A stretch of DNA of 64,000 nucleotides from Gelatoporia subvermispora B (GCA_000320605.2 KB445793.1:818556-882555); one strand, 5' to 3'. Positions 11,705 through 23,350 are shown, counted from the stretch's first letter. Translations and numbers: made by a program. Notes: a model not told the origin generated them from the letters alone.

Positions 11705-12376
11705 GGCTTTACGGCTCCTGATCGAGACTAAAGGGGCCCACAACGACTTTCAAAAGTCTACTTCGTCGATCCCACCCAAAAGGATTTGTGCGCCTTCAGA
11801 GCCTCGGGACCGCGATCGCTAATCAGGTTTCACGATGAGCCGGGACATTGGCCGGTGTCGAGTCGTGAGCAGCAATTTGCTCGAAAAGCAACGACAGAAT
11901 GCGCGCTGGTGGCAGTAACCAATGTATCGGGACTGTGGTAATTGTGGCAATTACGGTGATTCCGTGTCATATACTTCGACTGCATGATAAGCTCACTTGT
12001 GCGCACCGAGGATGACCATATTTCCGTCCGTCGCGAATGAGGCAGCTACTGCGGCTCTGCGCGCATGACCTACGACACGGATGTCATACTAGGCTGGCTA
12101 TCATTTTTGACATCAAGACGATGCTCTGTGGATGCCTATGCTGCGACGGAGCATCACCTGTACACAAGAATGTACGATACGAAGCAGACATACGATGCGG
12201 CTATCTCACAAGCAGACCATCCCATTCCCGAGGTTCATGCGAACCGCAGACGGAGGCTGACCGCGCACTGCGGGACCACTGCTCTCATTTCTAGAACCTC
12301 TCGTTGGCTATGTTTCTGGATTCTCGCGCGCAAGACTGCAGTTATTGCGGAGATGTGCGTATCAGGTGTACATGGG
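11705..12376 (-). repeat. Long inverted-repeat arm, right copy
   Basis: Reverse-complement partner of 409-1135. The best-conserved stretch is 11870-12376; weaker similarity continues left to about 11705, close behind the DUG3-like stop codon. It is followed by the tandem-unit array, as expected for the left end of an element whose other end is seen at 1-1135. Confidence 0.75.
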
Positions 12377-12524
12377 CGACCATCGTCGCCCACATCGGAT
12401 GGTACGGTCTGGATTCAGTACCGGTCAGCTTAGCCATTCTACCATTATTCCATCCGCCACATCACATACCGACGGAAGATTGGGGGGACCTCCATGTGCG
12501 AAAGGGAAGGGTGTGCTCTGTACC
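12377..12524. other. Linker between arm and tandem array
   Basis: About 150 nt with no counterpart at the left locus, because that locus is cut off by the window start. Confidence 0.4.
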
Positions 12525-13002
12525 GGGGACCCATGGCGATGAGCGACCTAGCGGCTACAATGCCCCTAGCAAGCGGTAAAGCCCCCCGCCGCATCACACC
12601 CGGACCAGAGGCGCGGTCAGAGCACGGACATACAAGCACGCAGACGCTAGGGATCCATGGCGATGAGCGAACTAGCGGCACTCGTGCCCCTAGCAAGCGG
12701 TAAAGCCCCCGACCGTCTCGTCTACAATGTTCCGGGGAAGCTCGCGCGGTTAATGGACACGGCCATACAAGTACGTTGACGCTAGGGATCCATGGCGATG
12801 AGCGATCCAGCGGCATGGCGCCCTCCTGGTAGCGGTAAAGCCCCCGACCGTCACGTCTCCAATGGATCCGTTTGTTCGAAAGAGCACAACCGGCGAGAGC
12901 ATGGACATCAAGTACGGCGACGCTAGGGATACATGGCGATGAGCGACCCAGCGGCGTAACGCCCTCCTGGTAGCGGTAAAGCCCCCGACCGTCCCGTTTC
13001 CA
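12525..13002 (+). repeat. Four tandem units of the ~125-140-bp repeat
   Basis: Shared cores CATGGCGATGAGCGA occur at 12532, 12656, 12791 and 12932, so spacing is 124, 135 and 141. The last two units match the two units at 1-245 almost base for base. The first two are more diverged and carry CCCCTAGCAAGCGGTAAAG in place of CCTCCTGGTAGCGGTAAAG. Confidence 0.88.
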
Positions 13003-13157
13003 TTGTCATATTGCTCTCGCCGAGTGGAGGAGGAAGAGCAAGACCAAAGTGGCGTCTAAAGTCCAGATGCAACGCGCGGAACGATTTTCGCGTAGAACGA
13101 AGGGATGGGGTCTAGGAGAGGATGAAGGCAGAGAGACTTCGCGGTGGAGATTGGCTG
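13003..13157 (+). repeat. Conserved block A, right copy
   Basis: Near-identical to 246-408, with one small deletion near 13110. Similarity to the left locus stops abruptly after GAGATTGGCTG at about 13157. At the left locus the inverted arm begins there; here it is replaced by unrelated sequence. Confidence 0.8.
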
Positions 13158-14492
13158 GATCGTGACTCGTCGGCAATGGACGGAGAGGTTGTTGACGTCT
13201 GTCGTACATGATCAGCTCGGCCCCGCATGAGCATAGACGCGACCGTGGCGAAAGTAGGTTACGAATGTCCGACTATGCACTCACTGGTCAGCCGCAGGCG
13301 GTATGCAGCAGGTGTGGCGTCGAGAATGAAGTACATGGTCGATAGCCAACCCGTTGACGAGATTGGTGTCGACGACGGCAGGCCTCATCGTGGACGATGA
13401 CCTTGAACACCGACGCAGCAATGGGTGGTGTCCCGGATGGGTACTGTGGCGTCGCGACTCGCATGAAGGTCAGTCCCATTTCATGTCGAGGCACGGGGGC
13501 CGGAATATGACGGCAAAGCGATGCTCACTGGTCAACTACAGGCGACGTCGGGGACGTGTGGCGTCCGTCGAACTCATGTCGACGAGATCGAGGAAGAGGA
13601 TGGATGCGGGCGAGGCATCGAGGGCTCAGGTCTGAGGTGGTTGTCGATGGCGATGGCGACGGCGACGACGTCCCCCAGCGGAGGACCGGATGCGGGATTC
13701 AAGAGAGAGATGGTGGTGGTTCGAGTGAAGGAGAGGTTGGGGCGACGCAGGGGTTCTTATACTCGAGAGCCAGGTGGGTGGCCGGCCGATCATGCGGTTG
13801 ACGCTGTGGACACAAGCGCCCGCCACACTTCGTGCACGGGCCCATTTGTTCCTCGTGCTCTGCAGCTGATCTTTTCGTTTTTGTCCGCTGGGAATATCGC
13901 GACAATCTTGGAGCGATGCGGCCGATAGGAACATAGGACCTCGAGGCAGCCCGTTCATCGGAGTCACTCGGGTATGCTCCCGGGCCCCCGTTTGCCACAG
14001 GACGCATCGTCAGAAGACCTGAATGAGTCCCTCCTCGCTTTGGTTGCCGAGAGCTGATCTGTAATGGTATGATATCTACACGCTATCCCGTCGGCCCCGT
14101 ACCGGGGGGAACTCCTTCAAACGTATGAAGAGGGACGCCACAGCCTGGTACTATGCCACACCGTGAACGCGCTGCACACATTGATGATTGGATATCTGCC
14201 TTGTCACTCGGCATAAATCAAATATATGACGCCCGGTCGTTCTCGGAGTCCTGGAGAATGTGGTCGTTGTGGCACGTTCTGATGAGCATGTCTCAGGCCT
14301 CGCGAAGTCGTCAAGTCGAACTAGCCGCTGAGCGCCCCATTGCCTAAAGTAGGGACGCGTCAGTCACGTGCTGGGTTTCTTGATGCATGTTCGACTCGTC
14401 ACTCGAAGAAAGTGATGTCGCCAGGCGACAATTTCGGACGGAAAGTACAGAAAGCAATACATTCGTACCCACGATTACAGTTGCTTGCTGGG
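13158..14492. other. Intergenic, no gene seen
   Basis: Only composition-driven ORFs (for example 13521-13928 plus, 13626-13967 minus) with no recognisable protein. May include decayed repeat sequence. Confidence 0.5.
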
Positions 14493-16562
14493 CTAAGAGT
14501 CGAATGATGTTGCCATTTCCGGTTCACCGAAATTTACGTCCCACTCTTGGTCAATGCGTCCAAGAAGTGCCAACACCTCTACACCCCATTTATCCGCAAA
14601 ACCCCACTCAGGGATCTCATTTCTGAAATCCTCGACTGTCTGTATGCGACCTAGCGTGGCGAGCTTGACGCAAACTTTGTCCGGTAGGAGAACCTCGGGT
14701 CCCCATATGCAATACGAGTAGTTGTCGTCCCAGGTCCTGTCAGCCCACTCTGAGAGAGCAGCACAACATGCAGCAAGATGTTCTGCTTGACGTTGTCCAC
14801 CTGTCTCTAGTCCCGGCTCCTGGTCCTTTGGCTGCTGCGTACATGTGCTCTTGGACATCAGAACGGCGTCAGTCGTCAAGAATGTGCATGGTACTCATTT
14901 TCGAACGGACTTCAGTACTGCGAGAACGCTTGTCTCTGCGACCGTTGGAATATAGTCCGGTGCAGCCGCAAGGCGTGATGAGCAATTACCGCAGCATAAA
15001 ACCAAAGGGTCTAAGAATAGAGAGCATCAAATGGTCAGATACCTATTGAATGTGATATAACAAACCTGGCGAGGACGGGTTCTCGAAATACTTGTTCGCA
15101 ACCTCCCGTCGGCAGCCTGTCGTCTCAATCCAAGAGCGAAGGCCATCTTCGACCGGTTTACGGTACTTGCGCCTTGGTTGAGTAAAGAATGCGAGGTGTT
15201 GATTGTCTAGCTTGGCTCCAACAAGATCTTCGTCTTGCTCATCTTCGAACTCATCTGAATCGTCTTCGCCATTCTCTACGTTCGGAAGTTGTGCGAATCC
15301 TCGGCCAATCCGCTGAAGGGCGGAGACTTCAGCAAGTAAAACGACGACTGTCGGCAGGCCCGAGCGGCCGCCACGGCCATAGAGCTGATACAAGACAGAT
15401 AGCGACTGTGGGATCCTGAATTGAATGACCCGCACAACATCTCCAACGTCTAGTTGCTACATCATGATGTGAGGGAATACTTCAGTGGATGCCATCTGTC
15501 CACTCACGAGGGGAGACCCACCATACCAGCGGCCTCAGTGACACATAGAATCTTGATCTTGCCAGTGCGGAAGTTCTTCATGACCATGCGCTTCGCTCGT
15601 GTGCTTCGTAATAGGTACAAAAATTCAACTTGGTCACGTAGATGTGGCGGAAGGCGTTCTCGCAGATGTTCACACGCCTCATAGGCAAGCCTTCGGTGAT
15701 TCACGAAAATTAGAGTGCGTTCAAGAGGTAATCCGGCTGCAGCTTCGTCGATCGCGAAGTTGAGAGCAGACAGGTCGTTGGCAGCGCCGAGTATATGTGA
15801 GACGAGAGGGGTGATGTTAGCACGATCATTGCCCAGGTTTATGTAGAACAGCTGAGAACTATTAAAAGAGAGCAGTGTTCTGACTTCATAGAGCATAAGT
15901 GGTGAAAGTGTTGCCGAGGTCGCCAGAAACGGAACCGTGGTAGGCACAAAAGAGCTTAGTCTTGCGAGCTGGCGATAATCCTTGCGAAAGCTTTCACCCC
16001 ACTGTGAGATACAATGGGCGTCGTCGACAGCAATAGCGCACACGTCCTTCATGAACTCTGGGTCCGCAAGAGTAATGAGAACATCGGATGCTTGAGGCAC
16101 ATGTCAGGTGATGGAAGAAGAACCTGAAAGGCGCCGTCGACGATGGACTTCACGAATACCTCAGCAAGGCTCAAATGACGCCGGTCCAGAATGCTCACCT
16201 TGTGCAGTTCGTCGTCATAAACGTCGCCAGTAACGGCCGTAGCCGTGAGTCCCATTTTGCGGAACCGTGCCGTCTAGTGAGAGCGTAAATGAAGGTCTTG
16301 ATCATAGTTGGTTTCGATATACCTGGTCTACTTCTAGGTCGTTCAATGGGGACAGCACGATGACCTTCTTCTGCTTCGTATCGTCTATGAGAAGGGGCAT
16401 AACAGCTGGATACGTCTTGCCAGTACCAGTTCCGGCTATCACCAAGCAGTCTAAGCCGAGCAAGAGCGCTTCGGAGACATCTAGTTGCCAAGAATATGGT
16501 TTCTTGTCGTCACAAGCGTGTTGGAATGCCTGCGTGATGCGCTGACGAGTGTCCGCGGAGAA
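14493..16562 (-). pseudogene. RecQ-like DNA helicase with a frameshift
   Basis: Basidiomycete-type RecQ-like helicase. Order of motifs: YSWQLDVSEALLLGLD, Walker A AGTGTGKT, a DEAD-box variant DDAHCISQWGE, LATSATL, TLIFVNHRRLAYEA, QLYGRGGRSGLP and a Cys pair CCGNC. Likely exons: 16323-16562 (5' end open), 16199-16273, 15522-16147, 15066-15456, 14911-15010, 14493-14847. All downstream phases agree. Within 15522-16147 the frame breaks near 16058: MCLKHPMFSLLLRT is in one frame and PEFMKDVCAIAVDD in another, with no intron able to join them. Just upstream of the first exon the frame is closed by TAG at 16563-16565 and no first exon with a start was found. The gene is therefore probably inactive, unless the base call is wrong. 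Such helicases are often multicopy and mobile in these fungi. Confidence 0.75.
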
Positions 16563-16787
16563 CTAACCCGTTGCTTTTGTTGCAGCTCTGCGGGCTCCAC
16601 AGAGGACACTGTATGCTCCGTTCTTTTCAGAAAATACTATCTGAGTATTGGGGTCTTCATCCGTAAATTCTGATTTAGCACATAGTCGAACTCCTGCTGA
16701 TGCACGCAGGTGTTCGTGTGCAGAAGCCTCCTGCGGGGCACCATCAAGCTTTGGGTGGAGTGTTTCGGACACAGTCGTTCTTGGCTC
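16563..16787. other. Region upstream of RecQ-like gene
   Basis: Open on the minus strand in the same frame as the helicase, apart from the TAG at 16563, but the encoded residues are not recognised. Confidence 0.3.
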
Positions 16788-17236
16788 CCAGCTGTTTTCA
16801 TAACGAGGGGCGTACCCTGTCGCAAAAAAACACACACATCGGAGTTGACGGAGTTCGAAGGATCTAGGTACGATCTGCTGGCCAGCGGTGCGCCCGCCGA
16901 GCGCAGCAGATGCAACGGGCGGGGCAAGGCGGGGCGACGTGCCCGGGCACGTTGTTTGCAAGGCCTAGGACTCGGTTTCAAGCTGGGATTATCTCCTCGA
17001 AGCATCGCAGAACACTAATATAGATCGCATTGCCTCGTCTCATAGGTGAGTGGCCCTTTCTACCCTCCTTCACAGGCGTCGTCGCGATACTTGAGGCTTG
17101 GAGTCCTAAACGGCCACCTCAACGATGAGAATCTCGGGTTCTCGGCACAGGTGCGCCGCTCGAAATCCGTGATCCGACTATCTGTGTTTTTCGCGACAGG
17201 GTACGCCCCCCGTTATGAAAACAGCTGCCATAGCTG
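16788..17236. repeat. Short inverted-repeat pair (MITE-like)
   Basis: 16788-16845 and 17175-17236 are inverted copies. The shared stretch reads CAGCTGTTTTCATAACG, then GGGGCGTACCCTGTCGC, then an A-run and CACA. The enclosed sequence of about 330 nt has no credible ORF. A small non-autonomous DNA transposon is the simplest reading, but target-site duplications were not found. Confidence 0.65.
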
Positions 17237-17930
17237 TCGAGAAAATCTTGGACAAGAGATATAGTATACACGTAAGCGACGAGCGTATGAAAATCACGAA
17301 TTTGGGCGCGCACGCTAGTTGCAAGCGAGGAAAGCGGCAGGTCGAGAGGTACCTGCTATGACGCGACGCGTTGCAGTCACATGACATTCTCGCACGCGCG
17401 AGTCATGCGATAGGGTTTCCATCTCCGCTCGGCTCCCTCGGGCTTCCACGGCGCATCCATCCTCTTCTGGCTTGCGCGACTAGTTCCTTGGCCACCTGGA
17501 ATGGACTTTACAAAGCTTCTGGACCCGAGAAATTCGACTGATTCGCATCACCTGGCGCCATGTTTGTCCAAACAACAGATCCCACAAGGCAACTCTTGCG
17601 ATTTACGGAACACAACTCTGCGAGGGAATGGCTGTCAGTGATTCTCGTCGTCTGCCATCACGGCGAACCGTGATCGCAGATTCGCATTGCACCATCTCCT
17701 AAGGTTTGACAGCATGAGGTAATCTGGACGCTGCTATGGACTTGGACGGATAGTTGTGTTTTGCAGCAGCAAGATTTTGCTGCTCTCGCGATTTGTTTTC
17801 TGCGGGCTCTTGACAGCGAAGTAGTGCTCCACTACTCGACGCGCTAGCAATCTTCAGTGACGAATGCAGCAACGGGGCGACAGTCGGGCCGTGATCTTGG
17901 GAGCAGACAACAGGTGACTGCGGTCTCCTC
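17237..17930. other. Intergenic, upstream of epoxide hydrolase 1
   Basis: No coding character; leads into the promoter of the first epoxide hydrolase gene. Confidence 0.5.
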
Positions 17931-17978
17931 CATGTGAGAACAAAGGCTGGTCGAGACGGCCGAGCATCTTGCCCATCA
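17931..17978 (+). promoter_or_regulatory. Shared upstream element of epoxide hydrolase 1
   Basis: ATGTGAGAAC followed by GGCTGGTCGAGACGGCC and GCATCTTGCCCATCA. The same block, at nearly the same distance from the ATG (about 190 nt), precedes epoxide hydrolase 2 at 20754-20803. The centre is close to palindromic. Confidence 0.55.
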
Positions 17979-18030
17979 CAACCTTGGCGTTACCTCTCTG
18001 ACTCAGTGCCGAAGCAGCCTATTTTGCAAC

Positions 18031-18038
18031 TATAAGAG
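18031..18038 (+). promoter_or_regulatory. TATA-like box of epoxide hydrolase 1
   Basis: TATAAGAG, 104 nt before the ATG; the paralogue has TATAAAAG at a similar distance. Confidence 0.55.
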
Positions 18039-18134
18039 CCCCTTACTTGCAAACCTGGAGCCCGTTCGTGCAGATTACCTCTGACACCCACCACTGTAGG
18101 CTGTAAGTGAGAATCGGGAGACTGCTGCATAAGA

Positions 18135-19782
18135 ATGGCAAGCGGGAACGAACAGCCCTTCAAAGTCGCGGTACCCGACGCGACCATCGAGACGCTGCGC
18201 AAGAAGCTCGAGCTCACCACATTCCCCGACGAGCTCGATGATGCAGATTGGGCGTATGGTGTGCCCCTTGCCGATATGAAGCGACTCGTCGCACGCTGGA
18301 AGGATGGGTATGACTGGCGCAAGGCGGAAGCTGAGATCAACACATTTCCGCAATATACGCGCGACATCGAAATCGACGGATTCGGTACACTGAACATCCA
18401 CTATGTGCACCAGAAGAGCACTGTGGATAATGCAATCCCGCTTCTCTTTGTTCATGGCTGTGAGTTTGTGCAATCAACTGCATCAGCTGTGGTATATCTA
18501 ACATGGATCCTTTTACGAAGGGCCGGGACACTTCATGGAAGCACGGAAGATTTTCCCATTGCTTACCGCTGCTTCACCAGACCAGCCTAGCTTCCATGTT
18601 GTCGCACTCAGCTTACCGGGCTTCGGCTTCTCGGAGACACCGAAAAAGAAAGGCTTCGCGCAGGCGCAGTACGCTGAGGTATAGCCTGACCACTTGCCAC
18701 TGGCCTCGGGCTTACTGACGTATCGTTACGTTTACTAGGTCGCAAATAAGCTGATGCTCGCCCTTGGTTACAATGAGTTTGGTAAGCAAGGGGCAGACAT
18801 CTTGCTTCATGTGTTCATGTCCAAATCTCCCATTCCTGTCAGTTACCCAGGGCGGTGATTTTGGTTACTTCGTGAGCCCTATGATCCATGCTTGTATATA
18901 TTGCGATGAACATCTGTTAGATTACTAGGAAAATGGCCTCTGTCTACGGCGGCAAATCCGTCAAAGCTTGGCACACCAACACCGGAGCGTGAGCCCTCTT
19001 TCTTTCCTGTCTCAACACTTTTGCTCATCGCGTACAACGTACAAAGCGCGGGCTTCCCCTCGTTATTCTCCAACCCCGTCTTATTCCTGGCCGCTCTCGT
19101 AAAGCCATTCACAGCTGCCGAGCGCGCAGGACTCCAGCGCACGCAGGACTTCAACAAGGTTGGACGGGGGTACTACGAGGAGCAGTCGACGCGTCCTCAG
19201 ACGCTCGGATACTCCCTCGCGGACTCACCCGCTGGACTTCTCGCGTGGATATACGAGAAGCTCGTTCAATGGTCAGATGGATATCCTTGGGAGGATGACG
19301 AAGGTGCGGCTCCTCGGCCATAAGCTGGGCTCTTTGGATTGGGCATAACCATTGAGGAAGATGCTCACTGTGGTGATCTGCAGTGTTAACATGGATCTCG
19401 ATCTATTGGTTTTCGCGTGCGGGCCCGACAGCGTCCATCAGGATCTACTACGAGGCCCAGCACAAGGGTGAGTGGGAGAGCACAATGAAGCTCTGGAGCC
19501 GCATTCCAGTCGGATTCTCATACTTTCCCGGGGAGCCCATTATCTTGCCCCACCTGTGAGCGCTCACTTCCTCCATATGACTTCATCGGAATTGCTAATG
19601 CATATGTGTGATACAGCTGGGTACGGACAGTCGGAAAGGTTGTGTCAGAAACTGAGCACGAGCGCGGTGGTCACTTTGCGGCTCACGAAATACCAGTGGA
19701 GCTTGTGAACGATGTAAGGAAGATGTTTGTGAAGGGCGGTCCTGCATATGGTGTTGTGAGCGGGAAGAACGGGTACGCTTAG
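18135..19782 (+). CDS. Epoxide hydrolase 1 (EHN + alpha/beta hydrolase)
   Basis: Model: exons 18135-18459, 18521-18678, 18739-18781, 18843-18871, 18921-18988, 19047-19303, 19384-19555, 19617-19782; 405 residues. The N-terminal EHN domain (FKVAVPDATIETLRKKLEL, GVPLADMKRLV, YDWRKAEAEIN) is followed by the hydrolase fold. Visible marks are HGWPGHF (oxyanion hole), the nucleophile motif TQGGDFGYF (Asp), EQSTRPQTLGYSL, and the C-terminal His in GGHFAAHE. The family opens epoxides by trans-hydrolysis, as in juvenile hormone and microsomal epoxide hydrolases. The residue after the nucleophile is Phe where the two paralogues have Trp. Exon sizes match paralogue 2 exactly, so this is a recent tandem duplicate. 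The substrate is unknown. Confidence 0.92.
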
Positions 19783-20753
19783 GTATGGTCCACCTCCTAT
19801 ATATCAGGCTGCTATGGGCATAGGTCGGAAGGATGTACAATATCTGAAAAATTGATCTCTTGCTGGATCCCTCGAGACACAGGTCAAATCAAGAGGCTTT
19901 GTCAACCACGGGAACGGTACAATCCGCTGCTTTGCCACTGAGTCGGAATATACTGGAAATGAGGCACGCGGCTCCGGACTGACCGTCTTCATGACCCGAT
20001 GCACGGTAGTCAGAACACACCACATATGCTCTCATGATCTCTGGGTAGGAATACGTGAGCGATGGAAGTATCAAGCAAAGATGAGCATGACGAGCACATT
20101 ATCGAGCGAGCGAACTAGCGACCTACACGCAGCACGAGTGGTGAGAAGGACAAGTGGGGAAACACATGCATCTCGTGCTACGTCTTTATCCGATGCGTAA
20201 CGTGCCCTCTCGATGTTTTGATACAGTCCTGCCTGCTCGAAATACCTGACTGGTGTTTGAATTTTCTAATGTAGATGTATATCCGGTACTTAAACAAGCG
20301 CTCAGCATCGGTGAGGGCCTGCATAACCACCTTCAGATCCGAAATTCTTGGATATGACTTGTTGGCAAAGCAGAGAGCATTGAGAAGCTCTCCGATGTAT
20401 ATGTTCATGAAATCCGCACTGCGTAGTAGTGTGGGCTTAGTGTCCGAGCTAGAGATGTCTCCGGTTTGTCAAACCGGCCGTTTGGATAACATCATAAGTT
20501 TCATAACTGGTGCGCCATATAGTAGTACGCGCACAAGACCACTTGCCCATCATCAAGATGGAAATTCGAGAGGCTGCAGAGGATAGATGAGATTTCTCAT
20601 ACCGTGTCATGCCCATGATATAGCGTTTTGGCATGGAGAAGAAGCAGAACAGAGCTTGGATCATATCAGCAGAGGACCGAGGTTTAGAAGCGCCCGAACA
20701 GGCGCGGTCGACGCGGTTCGGGTAAGGACCCTCGCGGTCGCTGCCTCTTAGTA
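19783..20753. other. Intergenic between epoxide hydrolases 1 and 2
   Basis: About 970 nt with no coding character and no RNA gene recognised. Confidence 0.5.
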
Positions 20754-20803
20754 TATGTGAGAACGTAGGCCGGTCGAGAAGGCCGGGCATCTCGCACCAT
20801 CAA
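20754..20803 (+). promoter_or_regulatory. Shared upstream element of epoxide hydrolase 2
   Basis: ATGTGAGAAC, then GGCCGGTCGAGAAGGCCGGGC, then CATC and CACCATCA; matches 17931-17978. The core GGCCGGTCGAGAAGGCC has imperfect dyad symmetry and could be a binding site for a dimeric regulator. Confidence 0.55.
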
Positions 20804-20851
20804 AGCGTGATTTGCTTGTCTGAATGCCGAAGCTCCTTGCCTCCAACTACA

Positions 20852-20859
20852 TATAAAAG
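20852..20859 (+). promoter_or_regulatory. TATA box of epoxide hydrolase 2
   Basis: TATAAAAG, 92 nt before the ATG. Confidence 0.65.
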
Positions 20860-20943
20860 CCGGTTGTTCACGAGCTCAATCCTATCCCAACTCTGACCTC
20901 TCGTGCCGACTCCTGTGACCACGACTAGGACTGCTGTCCAACA

Positions 20944-22580
20944 ATGGCGAGCGGAAACGAGCAGCCCTTCAAAGTCGCAATACCCGACGCGGACATCGAA
21001 GCACTACACAAGAAACTAGAGCTCACGACCTTCCCGGATGAACTCGAGGACGCGGGTTGGAATTATGGCGTACCCCTCGCGGACATGAAACGGCTCGTTG
21101 CGCGGTGGAAGGACGGGTACGACTGGCGCAAGGCGGAGGTTGAAATCAATGCATTCCCGCAGTACACACGCGACATCGAAGTCGACGGCTTCGGTACACT
21201 GAACATCCACTACGTGCACCAGAAGAGCACTGTAGAGAATGCAATCCCTCTTCTATTCGTCCATGGATGTGAGTCTGCGAAACTGGCTACCGTATTGCGG
21301 CATCTCTGATGGTTTCCGTGCTGGAAGGGCCGGGTCACTTTATGGAAGCACGGAAGATCATCCCGCTGCTTACCGCTGCTTCTCTGGACCAGCCTAGCTT
21401 CCATGTTGTCGCGCTCAGCTTACCTGGATATGGCTTCTCGGAGGCACCGAAGAAGCCTGGATTTGCGCAGGCACAGTTCGCTGAGGTCCGCGCCCCGCCA
21501 CACGCTATCAGCTCAGGCTTACTGGGCTGACACTTTGTCTAGGTCGCAAATAAGCTCATGCTTGCATTGGGGTACAACGAGTTTGGTAAGTGACAAACGC
21601 GAAACCATTGACCTCCCTGCATACTCATTCTCAACGACCCATCTCTGTCAGTCACCCAAGGCGGCGACTGGGGCTACTTTGTGAGCTTTCTTCTAGGCCG
21701 TTGGAGTACATCTCACCGACCCTGTTCAGATCACCAGGAAAATGGCCTCTGTCTACGGTGGCAAGTCCGTCAAAGCGTGGCACACCAACTTCGCCGCGTG
21801 AGCCCCTTTCCTCTTCTTCATACTCTCACTCATCCGCTCAAACCGTACAATGTTCCCAGCGCGGGGTTCCCCTCTTTCTTCTCCAACCCGCTCACGTTCC
21901 TGACCGCTCTCGTGAAACCATGGTCGGCTGCCGAGCGAGCGGGGCTCGAGCGCACGCAGTGGTTCCGCAAGCACGGGCGGGGATACTTCGAGGAGCAATC
22001 GACGCGTCCCCAGACGCTCGGTTATTCGCTCGCGGATTCGCCCGCTGGGCTCCTCGCGTGGATCTACGAGAAGCTCGTCCAATGGACAGACGGGTATCCT
22101 TGGGAAGATGACGAAGGTTTGTCTGATCAAGACCCCTGCGCTCTTGAGAATCGCCCAAGGCGCTCTAACATGTGATGACACACAGTCTTGACGTGGATCT
22201 CGATCTACTGGTTCTCGCGCGCAGGTCCGGCGGCATCTGTTAGAATCTACTGCGAGACTCAGCGTGCTGGCGATTGGGAACATACGATGACGCTCTGGAG
22301 CCGTATTCCACTTGGGCTCTCATTCTTCCCTAAGGAGCTTGTGGTCATCCCCCGTTTGTGAGTATACATATTACTTCTAGATGTTTGGAGATTACTCATG
22401 TGATCGCGGCGTAGGTGGGCTCGGACGATCGGGAATGTCGTGTCGGAGACCGAGCACGAGCACGGCGGTCATTTTGCGGCGCACGAGAAACCGCAAGAGC
22501 TCGTAACGGATGTGCGAAAGATGTTCGTCAAGAACGGCCCAGCGTATGGCGTCGTAAGCGGGAAGGATGGCTACGCGTAG
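20944..22580 (+). CDS. Epoxide hydrolase 2 (EHN + alpha/beta hydrolase)
   Basis: Model: exons 20944-21268, 21328-21485, 21543-21585, 21652-21680, 21730-21797, 21860-22116, 22186-22357, 22415-22580; every exon has the same length as in paralogue 1 and the product is again 405 residues. It carries FKVAIPDADIEALHKKLEL in the EHN domain, HGWPGHF, the nucleophile motif TQGGDWGYF, EQSTRPQTLGYSLADSPAGL, SIYWFSRAGP in the lid and EHEHGGHFAAHE with the catalytic His. Both active-site and lid regions look complete, so this is the best candidate for an active enzyme. It shares a promoter block with paralogue 1, which suggests common control. Confidence 0.93.
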
Positions 22581-23350
22581 GTATAGTACTCTCTCTGCAT
22601 GCCCCTTAAACCTCAGGGCTGCCTCTCCGGACGGATGTACAGTAGTTCAAAGAGGGGTCATGTCTCATTGAATGATTCATAACACGATTCAGGTCGGAAT
22701 ATTGTTACCAACTGTAGATCCGGAACGTGTATGAAATAAGTGCTACTTGGTTCGTTCGATCAACACGTGTTGCTTATCGGCCACCGATAATGGTCTAGAT
22801 ATGGGGAGGGGCTATGTGTTCAAATAAGAATATACGCAGGGTGACGTGATCAATGCAACATAGAAGACCTTGCCATGCATACGAAGTTGCCCTGTGACCC
22901 CTCAAAAGCGCTTGTATCTCGGAATTGTGGGACGCAGGAATTGTTGTGGGAAGTGGTTAGAAGAGGTATGAGGATTGGCGAGGGGCAAACTTTTGCGCAA
23001 TCGTATCCAGACCCCTGGGTGTAGCTGAAGTCCTAGAAATACGATAGGGACACAGCACATCACACTCTCCCGCAGACACAGCATGTGTTCAGAATTATCC
23101 AGTGTTGCTGAAATGTCATAGTTTCTCCCACCTCTTGTACAAGCTGACATTCACCTGCCCCGGCCTAGCGAAAATCCCGTCCATCAGCTGCTGTGATTCC
23201 AGTCTGCCAGTAACAGTCAACACAGCCTAGCTTGTGAGGGTGTAGTGCATTATCGATAATCTGAGAACGTAGCATTTTTCGGTGAACGTAGAACGTCCGA
23301 AGTTGAAGCTTAGTCAAATTTGACAGTCCGACTGGACAGCCTCAACTGCT
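22581..23350. other. Intergenic between epoxide hydrolase 2 and the microgene
   Basis: About 770 nt; no ORF with coding character. Confidence 0.5.

Noticed and set aside
12525..13002. Possible CRISPR array
   Set aside because: Repeat units are 124-142 nt with variable length and no short identical repeats with unique spacers; the genome is eukaryotic.
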